Shown: positions 43,686-50,285 of the stretch, in pieces
Layout of the letters: each line of letters begins with the position of its first letter
How positions within the stretch are numbered: the first letter of the stretch is position 1
Source of the DNA: an uncultured Archangium sp.
GTDB taxonomy: Bacteria; Myxococcota; Myxococcia; Myxococcales; Myxococcaceae
Direction: 5' to 3'
Assembly: GCA_903905455.1 (NCBI GenBank)
Contig: CAIVGN010000196.1
Span: 1-50,285 of the forward strand
Length of the DNA stretch: 50,285 nt
The notes under the pieces: model-generated
Databases searched by the model: none
Told to the model about the DNA's origin: nothing
The model's input: only the letters and a program-made list of their open reading frames with translations
Made by a program: the position numbers and the translations under genes

Positions 43686-43781
43686 GGCCTTCGCTCCTGC
43701 AGGCGCACCGTGCGCCCCGGCCGCAGCGCCCGGTAGATGGACCTCTTGGGGGCCGCGCTTGAACGGTGCAATGCTGCCGCG

Positions 43782-44321
43782 ATGTTCATGCTCGCGATGG
43801 CGCTGCTGTCGGCACACCCCGATGACTGGGCGGCGAAGGCGGCGAAGTACCCGGTGGGCACGCAGTTGACGGCGACGGTGGAGTCGATCGCTTCGGGCGG
43901 GCTGGGGGTGTTCGTCGAACTCGAGCCGAAGCTGGTGGCCCTGGTTCACAAGAGCGACCTTCCCCGCGGAAAGACGCCGGCCGACTACCGGGTGGGGAAC
44001 GAGGTGCAGGTCGTGGTGACGTCGGTGGACGCGGTGAAGCACCGCCTCGGCGCGCGGATTCCCGGGCCAGCGCAAGCTCCGCTCACCAGGAGGTACCCCG
44101 TGGGCACGAAGGTGAAGGCAGTGGTCGAGTCGATCGTCGCGCACGGCGTCTTCGTACTGCTGGCCCCCGACGTCTTCGCGCTGGCGCACGAGACCGACCT
44201 GCCCCCAGGCACGAAGCCTGGCGACTACACACCCGGTGCCGGGGTCGAGGTGGAGATCGTCACCGTCGACGAGCCGCGGCAGCGCATCGGCGCGAAGCTG
44301 ATCAGCCTGCCGAAGCGGTGA
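43782..44321 (+). CDS. Protein with two S1 (OB-fold) RNA-binding-type domains
   Basis: 179 residues. Two S1 repeats: KYPVGTQLTATVESIASGGL, GVFVELEPKLVALVHKSDLP and RYPVGTKVKAVVESIVAHGV, FVLLAPDVFALAHETDLPPG. Each ends with VTSVDAVKHRLGARI or VTVDEPRQRIGAKLI, as in ribosomal S1 domains. S1 domains bind RNA. The N-terminus (MFMLAMALLSAHPDD) looks like a short signal peptide, which is odd for an RNA-binding protein; it may instead be a short hydrophobic start. In-frame ATGs upstream (43737) and downstream (43788) make the start uncertain. Confidence 0.75.
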   Translation: MFMLAMALLSAHPDDWAAKAAKYPVGTQLTATVESIASGGLGVFVELEPKLVALVHKSDLPRGKTPADYRVGNEVQVVVTSVDAVKHRLGARIPGPAQAPLTRRYPVGTKVKAVVESIVAHGVFVLLAPDVFALAHETDLPPGTKPGDYTPGAGVEVEIVTVDEPRQRIGAKLISLPKR

Positions 44322-44920
44322 CGCGCAGGACTTGATGCCGGTGCAGGCCAGGGTTCCCCGCCCATGCAGTGGCGCATGCGGCGCCTCGAACTCGGGCTCG
44401 GCCATGCGTCCCACGCAACCGGAAATGCCGTTCGAGCAGTTCAGGCAATCACTCGACTCGGCGCACGTCGACCAGCCGTCCTTGCGACTCCGCGTCCAGG
44501 GGTGCGCCCACCGTCGCGGCCCACGAACCGGCACAAGAAGTGGCGTTCGCCAACTCGAGCGCCGCTCGATGCTCTCGATTGAGGTGACTCCCCCAGTCCG
44601 CGCTTCCGTGATGCTCCACGGCCTCTCGCTCCCGCGGGGCCGCCAGGGACCCGACGCCTCTGCTCGTGGCGCGGCCACGCGCGCGCCCGTGTCTGGGTGC
44701 CGCGGGCCTTGAGGAGGCCGTGATGCCGGTGTCGGCTGGCCTTGCCCGTCGCCCGCAGGCCCCTCGACCTCGCGCGACGTGACCACACGTGACGAGGTCG
44801 GTCCCCTTCGGTTGATGGGGCGCCACCTCGGCTGCTTCTTGACTGCTGCAGCGTCCGTAAACCCACCGCAGTGAAGTCACTTGTCGGACCCGCCCGGTAG
44901 GTTTCGCGTTGGAGGCGGCG
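44322..44920. other. Intergenic region with an imperfect inverted repeat
   Basis: About 600 bp with no supported gene; the open frames overlap each other, lack ribosome-binding sites and show no family signature. CGACCTCG (44765-44772) pairs with CGAGGTCG (44793-44800), with an inner ACGTG/CACGT match, giving an imperfect hairpin that could be a terminator or a binding site. GGAGG at 44911-44915 serves the next gene. Confidence 0.5.
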
Positions 44921-45856
44921 ATGGGCGTGGCGCAGTGGATGGCAGCGGCGGAAATGGCGAAGGCCCAGTTCGGCGTCGTGTCGCTTGCACAGTTCAGCGG
45001 TGAGCTCGGCATCACCCGGAGCGCCCTGGTGTCCGCGCTCCACCGCGGTCGCGTCGAGAGGTTGTTCCATTCGGCCTACCGGTTTCCCGGCGGCGACGGC
45101 GACTGGCGACAACGCGCGTTCGCCGCAACCCTCGTCACCGGCCCGGGAAGCGCCGTCTCGCACCAGACGGCGGGCGCGCTCTACAAACTGGCAGGCCTCG
45201 AGCAGTGCACCCGCGAACTCCATGTCTCAGTCGCCGGACGGCGCTCCCGCTCGCTCCCCAGTCCTTTCATCGTGCACCGACCGCAGCAGCCCTTCCTCGT
45301 GTGCACCCACCTGCGCATGCCCACCACGTCCATCACCCGCACCATCATCGACCTCGCCGGAGTGCTCGAGGAAGAGGCCCTCGAAATTGCGCTCGACGAT
45401 GCCCAGCACAGGTTCCGGGACCTCGGCCCACAGCTCGAGAAGATCCTCGGCCGCCTCAAACGCCAGTACCCCGGCCTCGCCACGCTTCGCGAACTCGTCA
45501 GGGTTCGCCAGGGGCGCTGCACCGAGAGCGCACTCGAGGTTCGGGCCTGGCGCGCACTCCGCAAGGCGAGCCTCGACCCGCCTCGCCTGCAGTTCGAGGT
45601 CCATGACGCCGGCCACTCCGTCATGCGCGTCGACTTCGCGTGGCCCCAGCACCGCGTCGCCCTCCACACCGACAGCTTCCTGTGGCACGCACGCCGCAAC
45701 GCGTTCGATACCGACGCGCGGCAACGCGCCCAACTCGCCGCGCTCGGCTGGGCCAACGTCCCCGTCACCAAGCGCTCCCTCGAAGACGGCGCATGGCTCG
45801 AGGGCCTACGGCGCCTCCTTCATCAGCGCAGGCCTCAACTCGACTTCGCCCTGTGA
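44921..45856 (+). CDS. AbiEi-type winged-helix plus DUF559 protein
   Basis: 311 residues. The N-terminus (VSLAQFSGELGITRSALVSA, LHRGRVERLFHSAYRFPG) matches the AbiEi antitoxin/regulator domain. The C-terminal part (FEVHDAGHSVMRVDFAWPQH, RVALHTDSFLWH, LGWANVPVTKRSLED) is DUF559, a PD-(D/E)xK-like fold. The usual Glu of the VAxExDG motif is His here. GGAGG 5 bp before ATG 44921 sets the start; a TTG at 44909 is also in frame. Such fusions are common in Actinobacteria and Myxococcota, and usually have no AbiEii toxin partner; none is seen here. Confidence 0.82.
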   Translation: MGVAQWMAAAEMAKAQFGVVSLAQFSGELGITRSALVSALHRGRVERLFHSAYRFPGGDGDWRQRAFAATLVTGPGSAVSHQTAGALYKLAGLEQCTRELHVSVAGRRSRSLPSPFIVHRPQQPFLVCTHLRMPTTSITRTIIDLAGVLEEEALEIALDDAQHRFRDLGPQLEKILGRLKRQYPGLATLRELVRVRQGRCTESALEVRAWRALRKASLDPPRLQFEVHDAGHSVMRVDFAWPQHRVALHTDSFLWHARRNAFDTDARQRAQLAALGWANVPVTKRSLEDGAWLEGLRRLLHQRRPQLDFAL

Positions 45857-45920
45857 GTCGCCGCTCGGCGTGCGCCCCGAATCAGGTGCGCTGCGCGTGT
45901 CGGGCCTCGCCTCGGTGCCT

Positions 45921-46547
45921 TCAGCGTGACTCGTGGGGCTCGCCCAGCCGCGGGTCGAAGTACGGGCGCTCGCGCAGCGGCACGCCCAAGTGCTTCGCCA
46001 GCACGCGCGTCGCCTCGACGTCGACACCCGGCGCCGTCACCACCGACGCGAGCACCGAGGGCACATGGGGCTTCACCGCGCCGACGAAGGCGCACACCGC
46101 CTCGTGCGCCGCGGCGCCGTACTTGCTCGGGCACACGCGCGCGTACGTCTCCCCGTCGGGCGCATTGAGCGACACGCTCACCTCGTCGACCGCGCCCTCG
46201 AGCTGCGCCGTGACGTCCGCCCCCGCGCGGAGGTTGGCGAGCCCGTCGGTGACCAGCCTCACGTGGAAGCCCTCGGCCCTCAGCGCGCGGCCCACCGGCA
46301 CCAGCACGTCCAGGCACATGGTCGGCTCACCGAGCCCGACGAAGGCCGCCCTCTTCGACGGCACGGACGGCATCAGCGCCCGCGCCGCGGCGAGCAGCTC
46401 GTCGACGGTCGGCTCGCGGTCGTGGCTCATGTCGTTCCCGGCGACGACCCAGCGGCCGTGCACCTTCGGGCAGAAGGTGCAGGCGAGCGTGCAGCGCCGC
46501 GTGACCGCGAGGTACAGCGTGCCGTCATAGACGTAGGCGATGGCCAT
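45921..46547 (-). CDS. TatD-associated-type radical SAM protein
   Basis: 208 residues. The [4Fe-4S] motif is CTLACTFC (C-x3-C-x2-C) in LYLAVTRRCTLACTFCPKVH. Other family blocks are DREPTVDELLAAARAL, FVGLGEPTMCLDVLVPV, VTDGLANLRAGADV and VDEVSVSLNAPDGETYARVC. This matches the compact radical SAM proteins usually encoded next to, or fused with, TatD nucleases. No TatD gene is adjacent in this window. The substrate is unknown. The start ATG 46547 is the first giving the family N-terminus AIAYVYDGTLYL. Confidence 0.85.
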   Translation of the reverse strand: MAIAYVYDGTLYLAVTRRCTLACTFCPKVHGRWVVAGNDMSHDREPTVDELLAAARALMPSVPSKRAAFVGLGEPTMCLDVLVPVGRALRAEGFHVRLVTDGLANLRAGADVTAQLEGAVDEVSVSLNAPDGETYARVCPSKYGAAAHEAVCAFVGAVKPHVPSVLASVVTAPGVDVEATRVLAKHLGVPLRERPYFDPRLGEPHESR

Positions 46548-46675
46548 ACGGCGAGGCGTAACACCCGCGCCCCTGCGCAGCCGCGCGATGCTGCTGACAC
46601 GAGGTGACCCGCGGCTGTCCTGCGTTGCGTTCCCCTGTGCGCGCACCCTGCCTGTCGCGGGCACCAGCCCCTGGT

Positions 46676-49600
46676 CTAGGGCAGGAACTGGGGCGTCGAG
46701 CTGTTGACGGTGCCACCGGTGCCCAGGCTGAACCGGCCGTTGTAGCCCCAGGTCCACACCGTCTTGTCCAACATCAGCGCGGCCGCGAAGCTGCTTCCTG
46801 CGGCCACGGACGCGAACCCCGGGCCAATGGGCACCAGCGTGGTGCGCGTCGTCGTCGTCCCGTCACCGACCTGCCCGTAGACGTTGTACCCGCAGGCCCA
46901 GAGCGTGCCGTCGGGCTTGAGCGCGTAGGTGTTCCACGAGCCGGTCGCGACCGAGGCGAAGCCGCTCCCCACTTGCACCGGCGCGAGGCGCGTCGTGGTG
47001 GTCCCGTCTCCCAACGCCCCGTAGCCGTTGATGCCCCACGTCCACAGCGTGCCGTCCGTCTTCACCGCCGCCGAATAGGAGGAGCCCCCGGCCACCGACG
47101 CGAAGCCGGTGCCGACCTGCACGGGCGCAAAGCGGTGCGTCGTCGTCCCGTCCCCGAGCTGGCCAAAGTCGTTCTTGCCCCAGGCCCAGAGGGTCCCGTC
47201 CGTCTTGACCGCCAGGGAGTGGGTCTCGCCGGCCGCCACCGACGCGAAGCCGGTGCCGATCTGCACGGGCGCATCGCGCTCAGTCGCCGTCGTCCCGTCC
47301 CCGACCTGGCCAAAGTCGTTGTTGCCCCAGGCCCAGAGGGTCCCGTCCGTCTTGACGGCCACGGTGTGGCTCTGGCCCGCCGCCACCGCGCGGAAGGGCG
47401 GCGCTGCCAGCGGCACGGGCGCTGGCCGGTTGCGTTGGACCTCCGTCTTCCCGTCGCCCAGCTGGCCTGTGAAGTTGAACCCCCACGCCCACAGTGAGCC
47501 GTCGGGAGCGAGTGCCAGGCTGTGGCTTCCGCCGGCCGCCACCTTGGCCAGGCCGGCGCCCACCCATACCGGCGTGGAGCGTGCCGTCGTGGTCCCGTCG
47601 CCCAACGCGGCATTGGTGTTGTCGCCCCACGCGTACACGTCCCCCGTGGGTTTCACCGCCAGGACGTGTGCGTACCCGGCCGCCACCGCGCTCCACGCCC
47701 CGCCACAGCGCAGCTCGATGGTGGTGACGTTCCCGGTGGGAGGCACCGTGCCCGACCCGGTGTTCAGCAAGGTCGTCCCGGAGGTCTTCAGCAGGGTGCA
47801 CGCCTGGACCTGGACCGGCAGGTTCGCGGTCGGCGGCGTCTTCACCGTGACCGAGTAGCTGGCGCCGGCACCCGCCAGGGGCGTCGCGAAGGTGAAGGCG
47901 CCATTGGCCGTGACGGCCAGGTCATCGCCCAGGTTGTTCTGCAGGACCAGGCCCGCGCTGGTCAGGCCCGTGACCGTGCCGCCGACGGACCTGCCCGGCA
48001 GACACCCGGCCGCGTTCGACGTGGTGCTGGTCTGGCCCGCGGGGCACGCCGTGCACTGCAGGTCCGACGTGGCCGTGCTGGCGACCGACACGAAGGTGCC
48101 CGGGGTGCAGATGCTCCACGGCTGACAGCCCAGGGAGTTCGGGGCCCCCGTGTAGCCGGAGACGCACGGCGCGCACACCCGGTCGGTGGTCGCTGACGGC
48201 GTGGTGCTGACGAAGGTACCGGCCGGGCACGTCGTCCACGCGGTGCAGGCCAGGGCGTTCTGGCCCGGCGCGAAGCCGGAGGCGCAGGGGGTGCACGCCC
48301 GGTTGTTGGTCGCGGTGCCGGCGACGGAGATCGACGTCCCCGCGGCGCACGTCGTCCACGCGGTGCAGGCCGCGGCGTTCGCGCCCGCCGTGAAGCCGGT
48401 GCCGCACGGGCTGCACGAGCGGTCGACCGTCGCGGTGCCGACCGTCGAGACGTACGTTCCGGCGAGGCAGGTCGTCCAGGACGTGCAGCTCGCGGCGTTC
48501 GTGCCCGAGGTGAAGCCGGCGCTGCACGCGAGGCAGGTCCGATTGGCCGTCGCGGTGCCCGCGGTCACCACGGAGGTCCCCGCCGCGCAGGTCGTCCACG
48601 CGGTGCAGCTCGCGGCGTTGAGGCTCGCGGTGTAGCCAGACGCACACGCGGCGCACACCCGGTCGGCCGTCGACGTCCCCGCGGTCGCCACGAAGGTCCC
48701 CGCCGCGCACGCCGACCAGGCCGTGCAGTTCGTCGCGTTCGGGCTCGAGGTGAAGCCTGAGCCGCAGGCCGTGCAGACCCGGTTGGCCGTCGCCGTCCCC
48801 GCGGTCGACACGAAGGTCCCCGCCGCGCACGTCGCCCACGCGGAGCAGCTCGTCGCGTTCGCGCTGGCCGTGTAGCCCGAGGCACACGCGGCGCACACCC
48901 GGTCGCTCGTCGCGGTGCCCGGCGTCGCCACGAAGGTGCCCGCGGCGCAGGTCGTCCACGCGGTGCAGCTCGTCGGGTTCCCGCTCGAGGTGTAGCCGGA
49001 CACGCACGCGCCACACACCCGGTCCGCGGTGGCGGTGCCCGCGGTCAGCATGAACTGCCCCGCGACGCACTCCGTGTGGGCCGTGCACGGCGTCGAGGCA
49101 TCACCGTCGTGGTCCCAGGTGCCCACGGCACAGGCCAGGGCCGTCGCGCTGCCGCCCGCGCAGTAGGTGCCGGCGACGCAGGCGCTGCAGGTGGGCGGCG
49201 TCGTCGCCGTGGCCGGGGCCGTCTGCACCGTCCCCGCAGGGCACGCGCCGATCGCCAGGCACGTCACTTGGTTCGCGCCCGTGGTGAAGGTTCCAGGCGC
49301 GCAGGCGGCGCAGGTCTGGTCGACGGTCGCCGACGGCGTGTCGTTGACGAAGGTACCGGCCGGGCACGTCGCCCACGGCGTGCACGTCGCCGCGTCCGTC
49401 GCGGTGCTGTACGAGCCGCTCGCGCAGCCCGAGCAGGTCTGGTCTTCCGTCGCGGTCGCGGGAGCCAGCACGGACGTCCCGGGGCCGCAGTGGCTCTGCG
49501 GTTCGCACGCCGTGGCGGGCAGCCCGTCGCGGTCCCACGTCCCGGGCCCGCAGGCCACGGCCGGCGCCACACCGCCCGCGCAGAAGTGACCGGCGCTGCA

Positions 49601-50083
49601 GGTCGTGCACACCGCGGGGGCGGTGGTGGTCGCTGGCGCCGCCTGCTCAGTCCCGGGCTCGCACCCGGCGGAGGCCGTGCACGCCGCCTGGTTCACGCCC
49701 GTGCTGGAGGTCCCCGCGCTGCAGGCCTCGCAGGTCCGGTCGGCGGTGGCCGAGCCCTCGAGCGAGACGAACTCCCCGGCGACGCACGTCGTCCACGCCG
49801 CGCAGCTCGCCGCGTTGGCCTGCGTGCTGAAGGTCCCGGCGGCGCAGCTCGCGCAGGTCCGGTCCGTCGTCGCGCTTCCGGCAGCCACCTGGTGCTGCCC
49901 TGCAGGACACTCCGTCCAGGGCGCGCAGACCCCGCGGTCCGACCCCGAGAAGGCACCCTCGGGACAGGCCAGCTCACCCACGGTGGCGTCGCAGCCGGAG
50001 GCCGCCAGGAGCGCGAGCCCCAGGACCCCCGCGCGGATGACGGACTGGATGCGGAGGAACTCGACCTGTACGAACGCGAACAT
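46676..50083 (-). CDS. Giant lipoprotein: TNFR/GCC2-like Cys-rich repeats plus RCC1 repeats
   Basis: 1135 residues. Lipobox LLAASGC (Cys31). Residues about 37-720 hold about fifteen Cys-rich units of the TNFR/GCC2_GCC3 kind, such as [20 protein letters not shown] followed by DRVCxACASGYTSS. A transition domain lies at about 730-790 (an Ig/CNA-like strand set, [15 protein letters not shown]). Residues about 794-1135 form seven RCC1 repeats ([34 protein letters not shown]), which build a beta propeller. The Cys-rich part would form a stalk holding the propeller away from the outer membrane; the ligand is unknown. Overlong minus-strand extension to 50173 adds no signal. Confidence 0.85.
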   Translation of the reverse strand: MFAFVQVEFLRIQSVIRAGVLGLALLAASGCDATVGELACPEGAFSGSDRGVCAPWTECPAGQHQVAAGSATTDRTCASCAAGTFSTQANAASCAAWTTCVAGEFVSLEGSATADRTCEACSAGTSSTGVNQAACTASAGCEPGTEQAAPATTTAPAVCTTCSAGHFCAGGVAPAVACGPGTWDRDGLPATACEPQSHCGPGTSVLAPATATEDQTCSGCASGSYSTATDAATCTPWATCPAGTFVNDTPSATVDQTCAACAPGTFTTGANQVTCLAIGACPAGTVQTAPATATTPPTCSACVAGTYCAGGSATALACAVGTWDHDGDASTPCTAHTECVAGQFMLTAGTATADRVCGACVSGYTSSGNPTSCTAWTTCAAGTFVATPGTATSDRVCAACASGYTASANATSCSAWATCAAGTFVSTAGTATANRVCTACGSGFTSSPNATNCTAWSACAAGTFVATAGTSTADRVCAACASGYTASLNAASCTAWTTCAAGTSVVTAGTATANRTCLACSAGFTSGTNAASCTSWTTCLAGTYVSTVGTATVDRSCSPCGTGFTAGANAAACTAWTTCAAGTSISVAGTATNNRACTPCASGFAPGQNALACTAWTTCPAGTFVSTTPSATTDRVCAPCVSGYTGAPNSLGCQPWSICTPGTFVSVASTATSDLQCTACPAGQTSTTSNAAGCLPGRSVGGTVTGLTSAGLVLQNNLGDDLAVTANGAFTFATPLAGAGASYSVTVKTPPTANLPVQVQACTLLKTSGTTLLNTGSGTVPPTGNVTTIELRCGGAWSAVAAGYAHVLAVKPTGDVYAWGDNTNAALGDGTTTARSTPVWVGAGLAKVAAGGSHSLALAPDGSLWAWGFNFTGQLGDGKTEVQRNRPAPVPLAAPPFRAVAAGQSHTVAVKTDGTLWAWGNNDFGQVGDGTTATERDAPVQIGTGFASVAAGETHSLAVKTDGTLWAWGKNDFGQLGDGTTTHRFAPVQVGTGFASVAGGSSYSAAVKTDGTLWTWGINGYGALGDGTTTTRLAPVQVGSGFASVATGSWNTYALKPDGTLWACGYNVYGQVGDGTTTTRTTLVPIGPGFASVAAGSSFAAALMLDKTVWTWGYNGRFSLGTGGTVNSSTPQFLP
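48121..49080 (-). repeat. Eight tandem 120-bp units in the TNFR-like stalk
   Basis: The sequence repeats with an exact 120-bp period and no gaps from about 48121 to 49080 (the GTCCACGCGGTGCAG-type block recurs at 48235, 48355, 48475, 48595, 48715, 48835, 48955). Each unit codes for 40 residues. The regularity indicates recent unequal exchange or gene conversion. Confidence 0.85.
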
Positions 50084-50182
50084 GGATGCCCTCTTTGGCG
50101 TCACCCGGGGCCCTGCGTGACTGGGGCAACGGGGGAGAAGCAGCGGCGTAAGCGATCGCCGTCTTCGGCGCACCCCAGGAGT

Positions 50183-50285
50183 TCACGGCTGCTTCACCAA
50201 CTCGACGCGCCGGTTCTTCGCGCGGCCTTCTTCGGCGTCGTTGCTGGCCACCGGCGTCAGCGGTCCCACGCCGTAGCCCTTGAGC
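50183..50285 (-). CDS. OmpA-family protein, C-terminal end (5' part outside window)
   Basis: Only the last 33 codons and the stop are present: GYGVGPLTPVASNDAEEGRA, KNRRVELVKQP. ASNDAEEGRAKNRRVEL is the conserved end of the OmpA-like peptidoglycan-binding domain, with the Asp and Arg that contact diaminopimelate. Start and length cannot be seen. The TNFR/RCC1 gene begins 99 bp after its stop, in the same direction. Confidence 0.9.
   Translation of the reverse strand, partial: LKGYGVGPLTPVASNDAEEGRAKNRRVELVKQP

Noticed and set aside
1-50285. tRNA, rRNA, CRISPR, insertion sequence or prophage genes
   Set aside because: No cloverleaf-like or rRNA sequence, no spaced direct repeats, no transposase or integrase motif was found on either strand by reading.

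Overview
The window is very GC-rich and densely coded, and it looks like a chromosomal piece of a Myxococcota bacterium, probably from the Myxococcus/Corallococcus/Archangium side of the phylum. The evidence is the large number of predicted lipoproteins with PDAG- or GGGSGGG-type linkers, two C-terminal tails of the MYXO-CTERM kind (products of 37032-38501 and 34517-35395), a TonB-dependent receptor carrying its own TonB C-terminal domain, a kinase-like/FHA/PilZ signalling cluster, and secreted EGF, RCC1 and TNFR-like repeat proteins. I see no rRNA, tRNA, CRISPR array, insertion sequence or prophage.

Layout. 1-2178 (-): 3'-truncated TonB-dependent receptor. 2653-3428: small TIMP/NTR-like secreted protein and a decayed ribbon-helix-helix gene. 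3616-5830 (-): two exported proteins, the second lacking its N-terminus. 6116-10491 (+): an internally duplicated beta-helix protein and a peptidoglycan-binding cysteine-peptidase-like protein, each followed by a hairpin. 10572-15667 (-): a compact run of zinc-motif small protein, hybrid histidine kinase, DUF3142 lipoprotein and a CGPDF-type TPR protein. 15717-17279 (-): Asp-box lipoprotein, small lipoprotein and DUF883-like protein. 17402-20926: two LysR regulators flanking an AhpD-like protein, a flavin-binding protein and a SnoaL-like protein. 20942-26056 (-): PilZ-response regulator, a large pseudokinase with an MshEN/GspE-N-like domain and proline-rich repeats, and an FHA protein. 26249-27473 (+): trehalose-6-phosphate phosphatase (otsB) and a cNMP-binding protein, followed by an NmrA-type oxidoreductase remnant. 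27831-35395 (-): a run of exported proteins (EGF/Gly-rich, M28 peptidase, SUFU-like, Cys-rich, repeat and MYXO-CTERM proteins). 35425-36981: LysR divergent from a membrane protein. 37032-42005 (+): beta-helix/PL6-like, SGNH hydrolase and Cys-rich lipoproteins. 42237-45856 (+): class III cyclase, double S1-domain protein and AbiEi-DUF559 protein. 45921-50285 (-): TatD-associated radical SAM protein, a TNFR-like/RCC1 giant lipoprotein and the end of an OmpA-like protein.

The most system-like part is 20942-26056: a PilZ-receiver protein with intact cyclic-di-GMP motifs, a pseudokinase scaffold that has lost at least three catalytic residues, and an FHA protein, all in one direction with short gaps. 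The second is the 15667-10572 run, where a hybrid sensor kinase lies 6 bp from, and a small CxxC protein overlaps, a conserved pair of exported proteins of unknown function. Several genes show decay: a ribbon-helix-helix gene and an NmrA-like gene each contain a pair of compensating frameshifts, and the 4898-5830 gene has lost its signal peptide.
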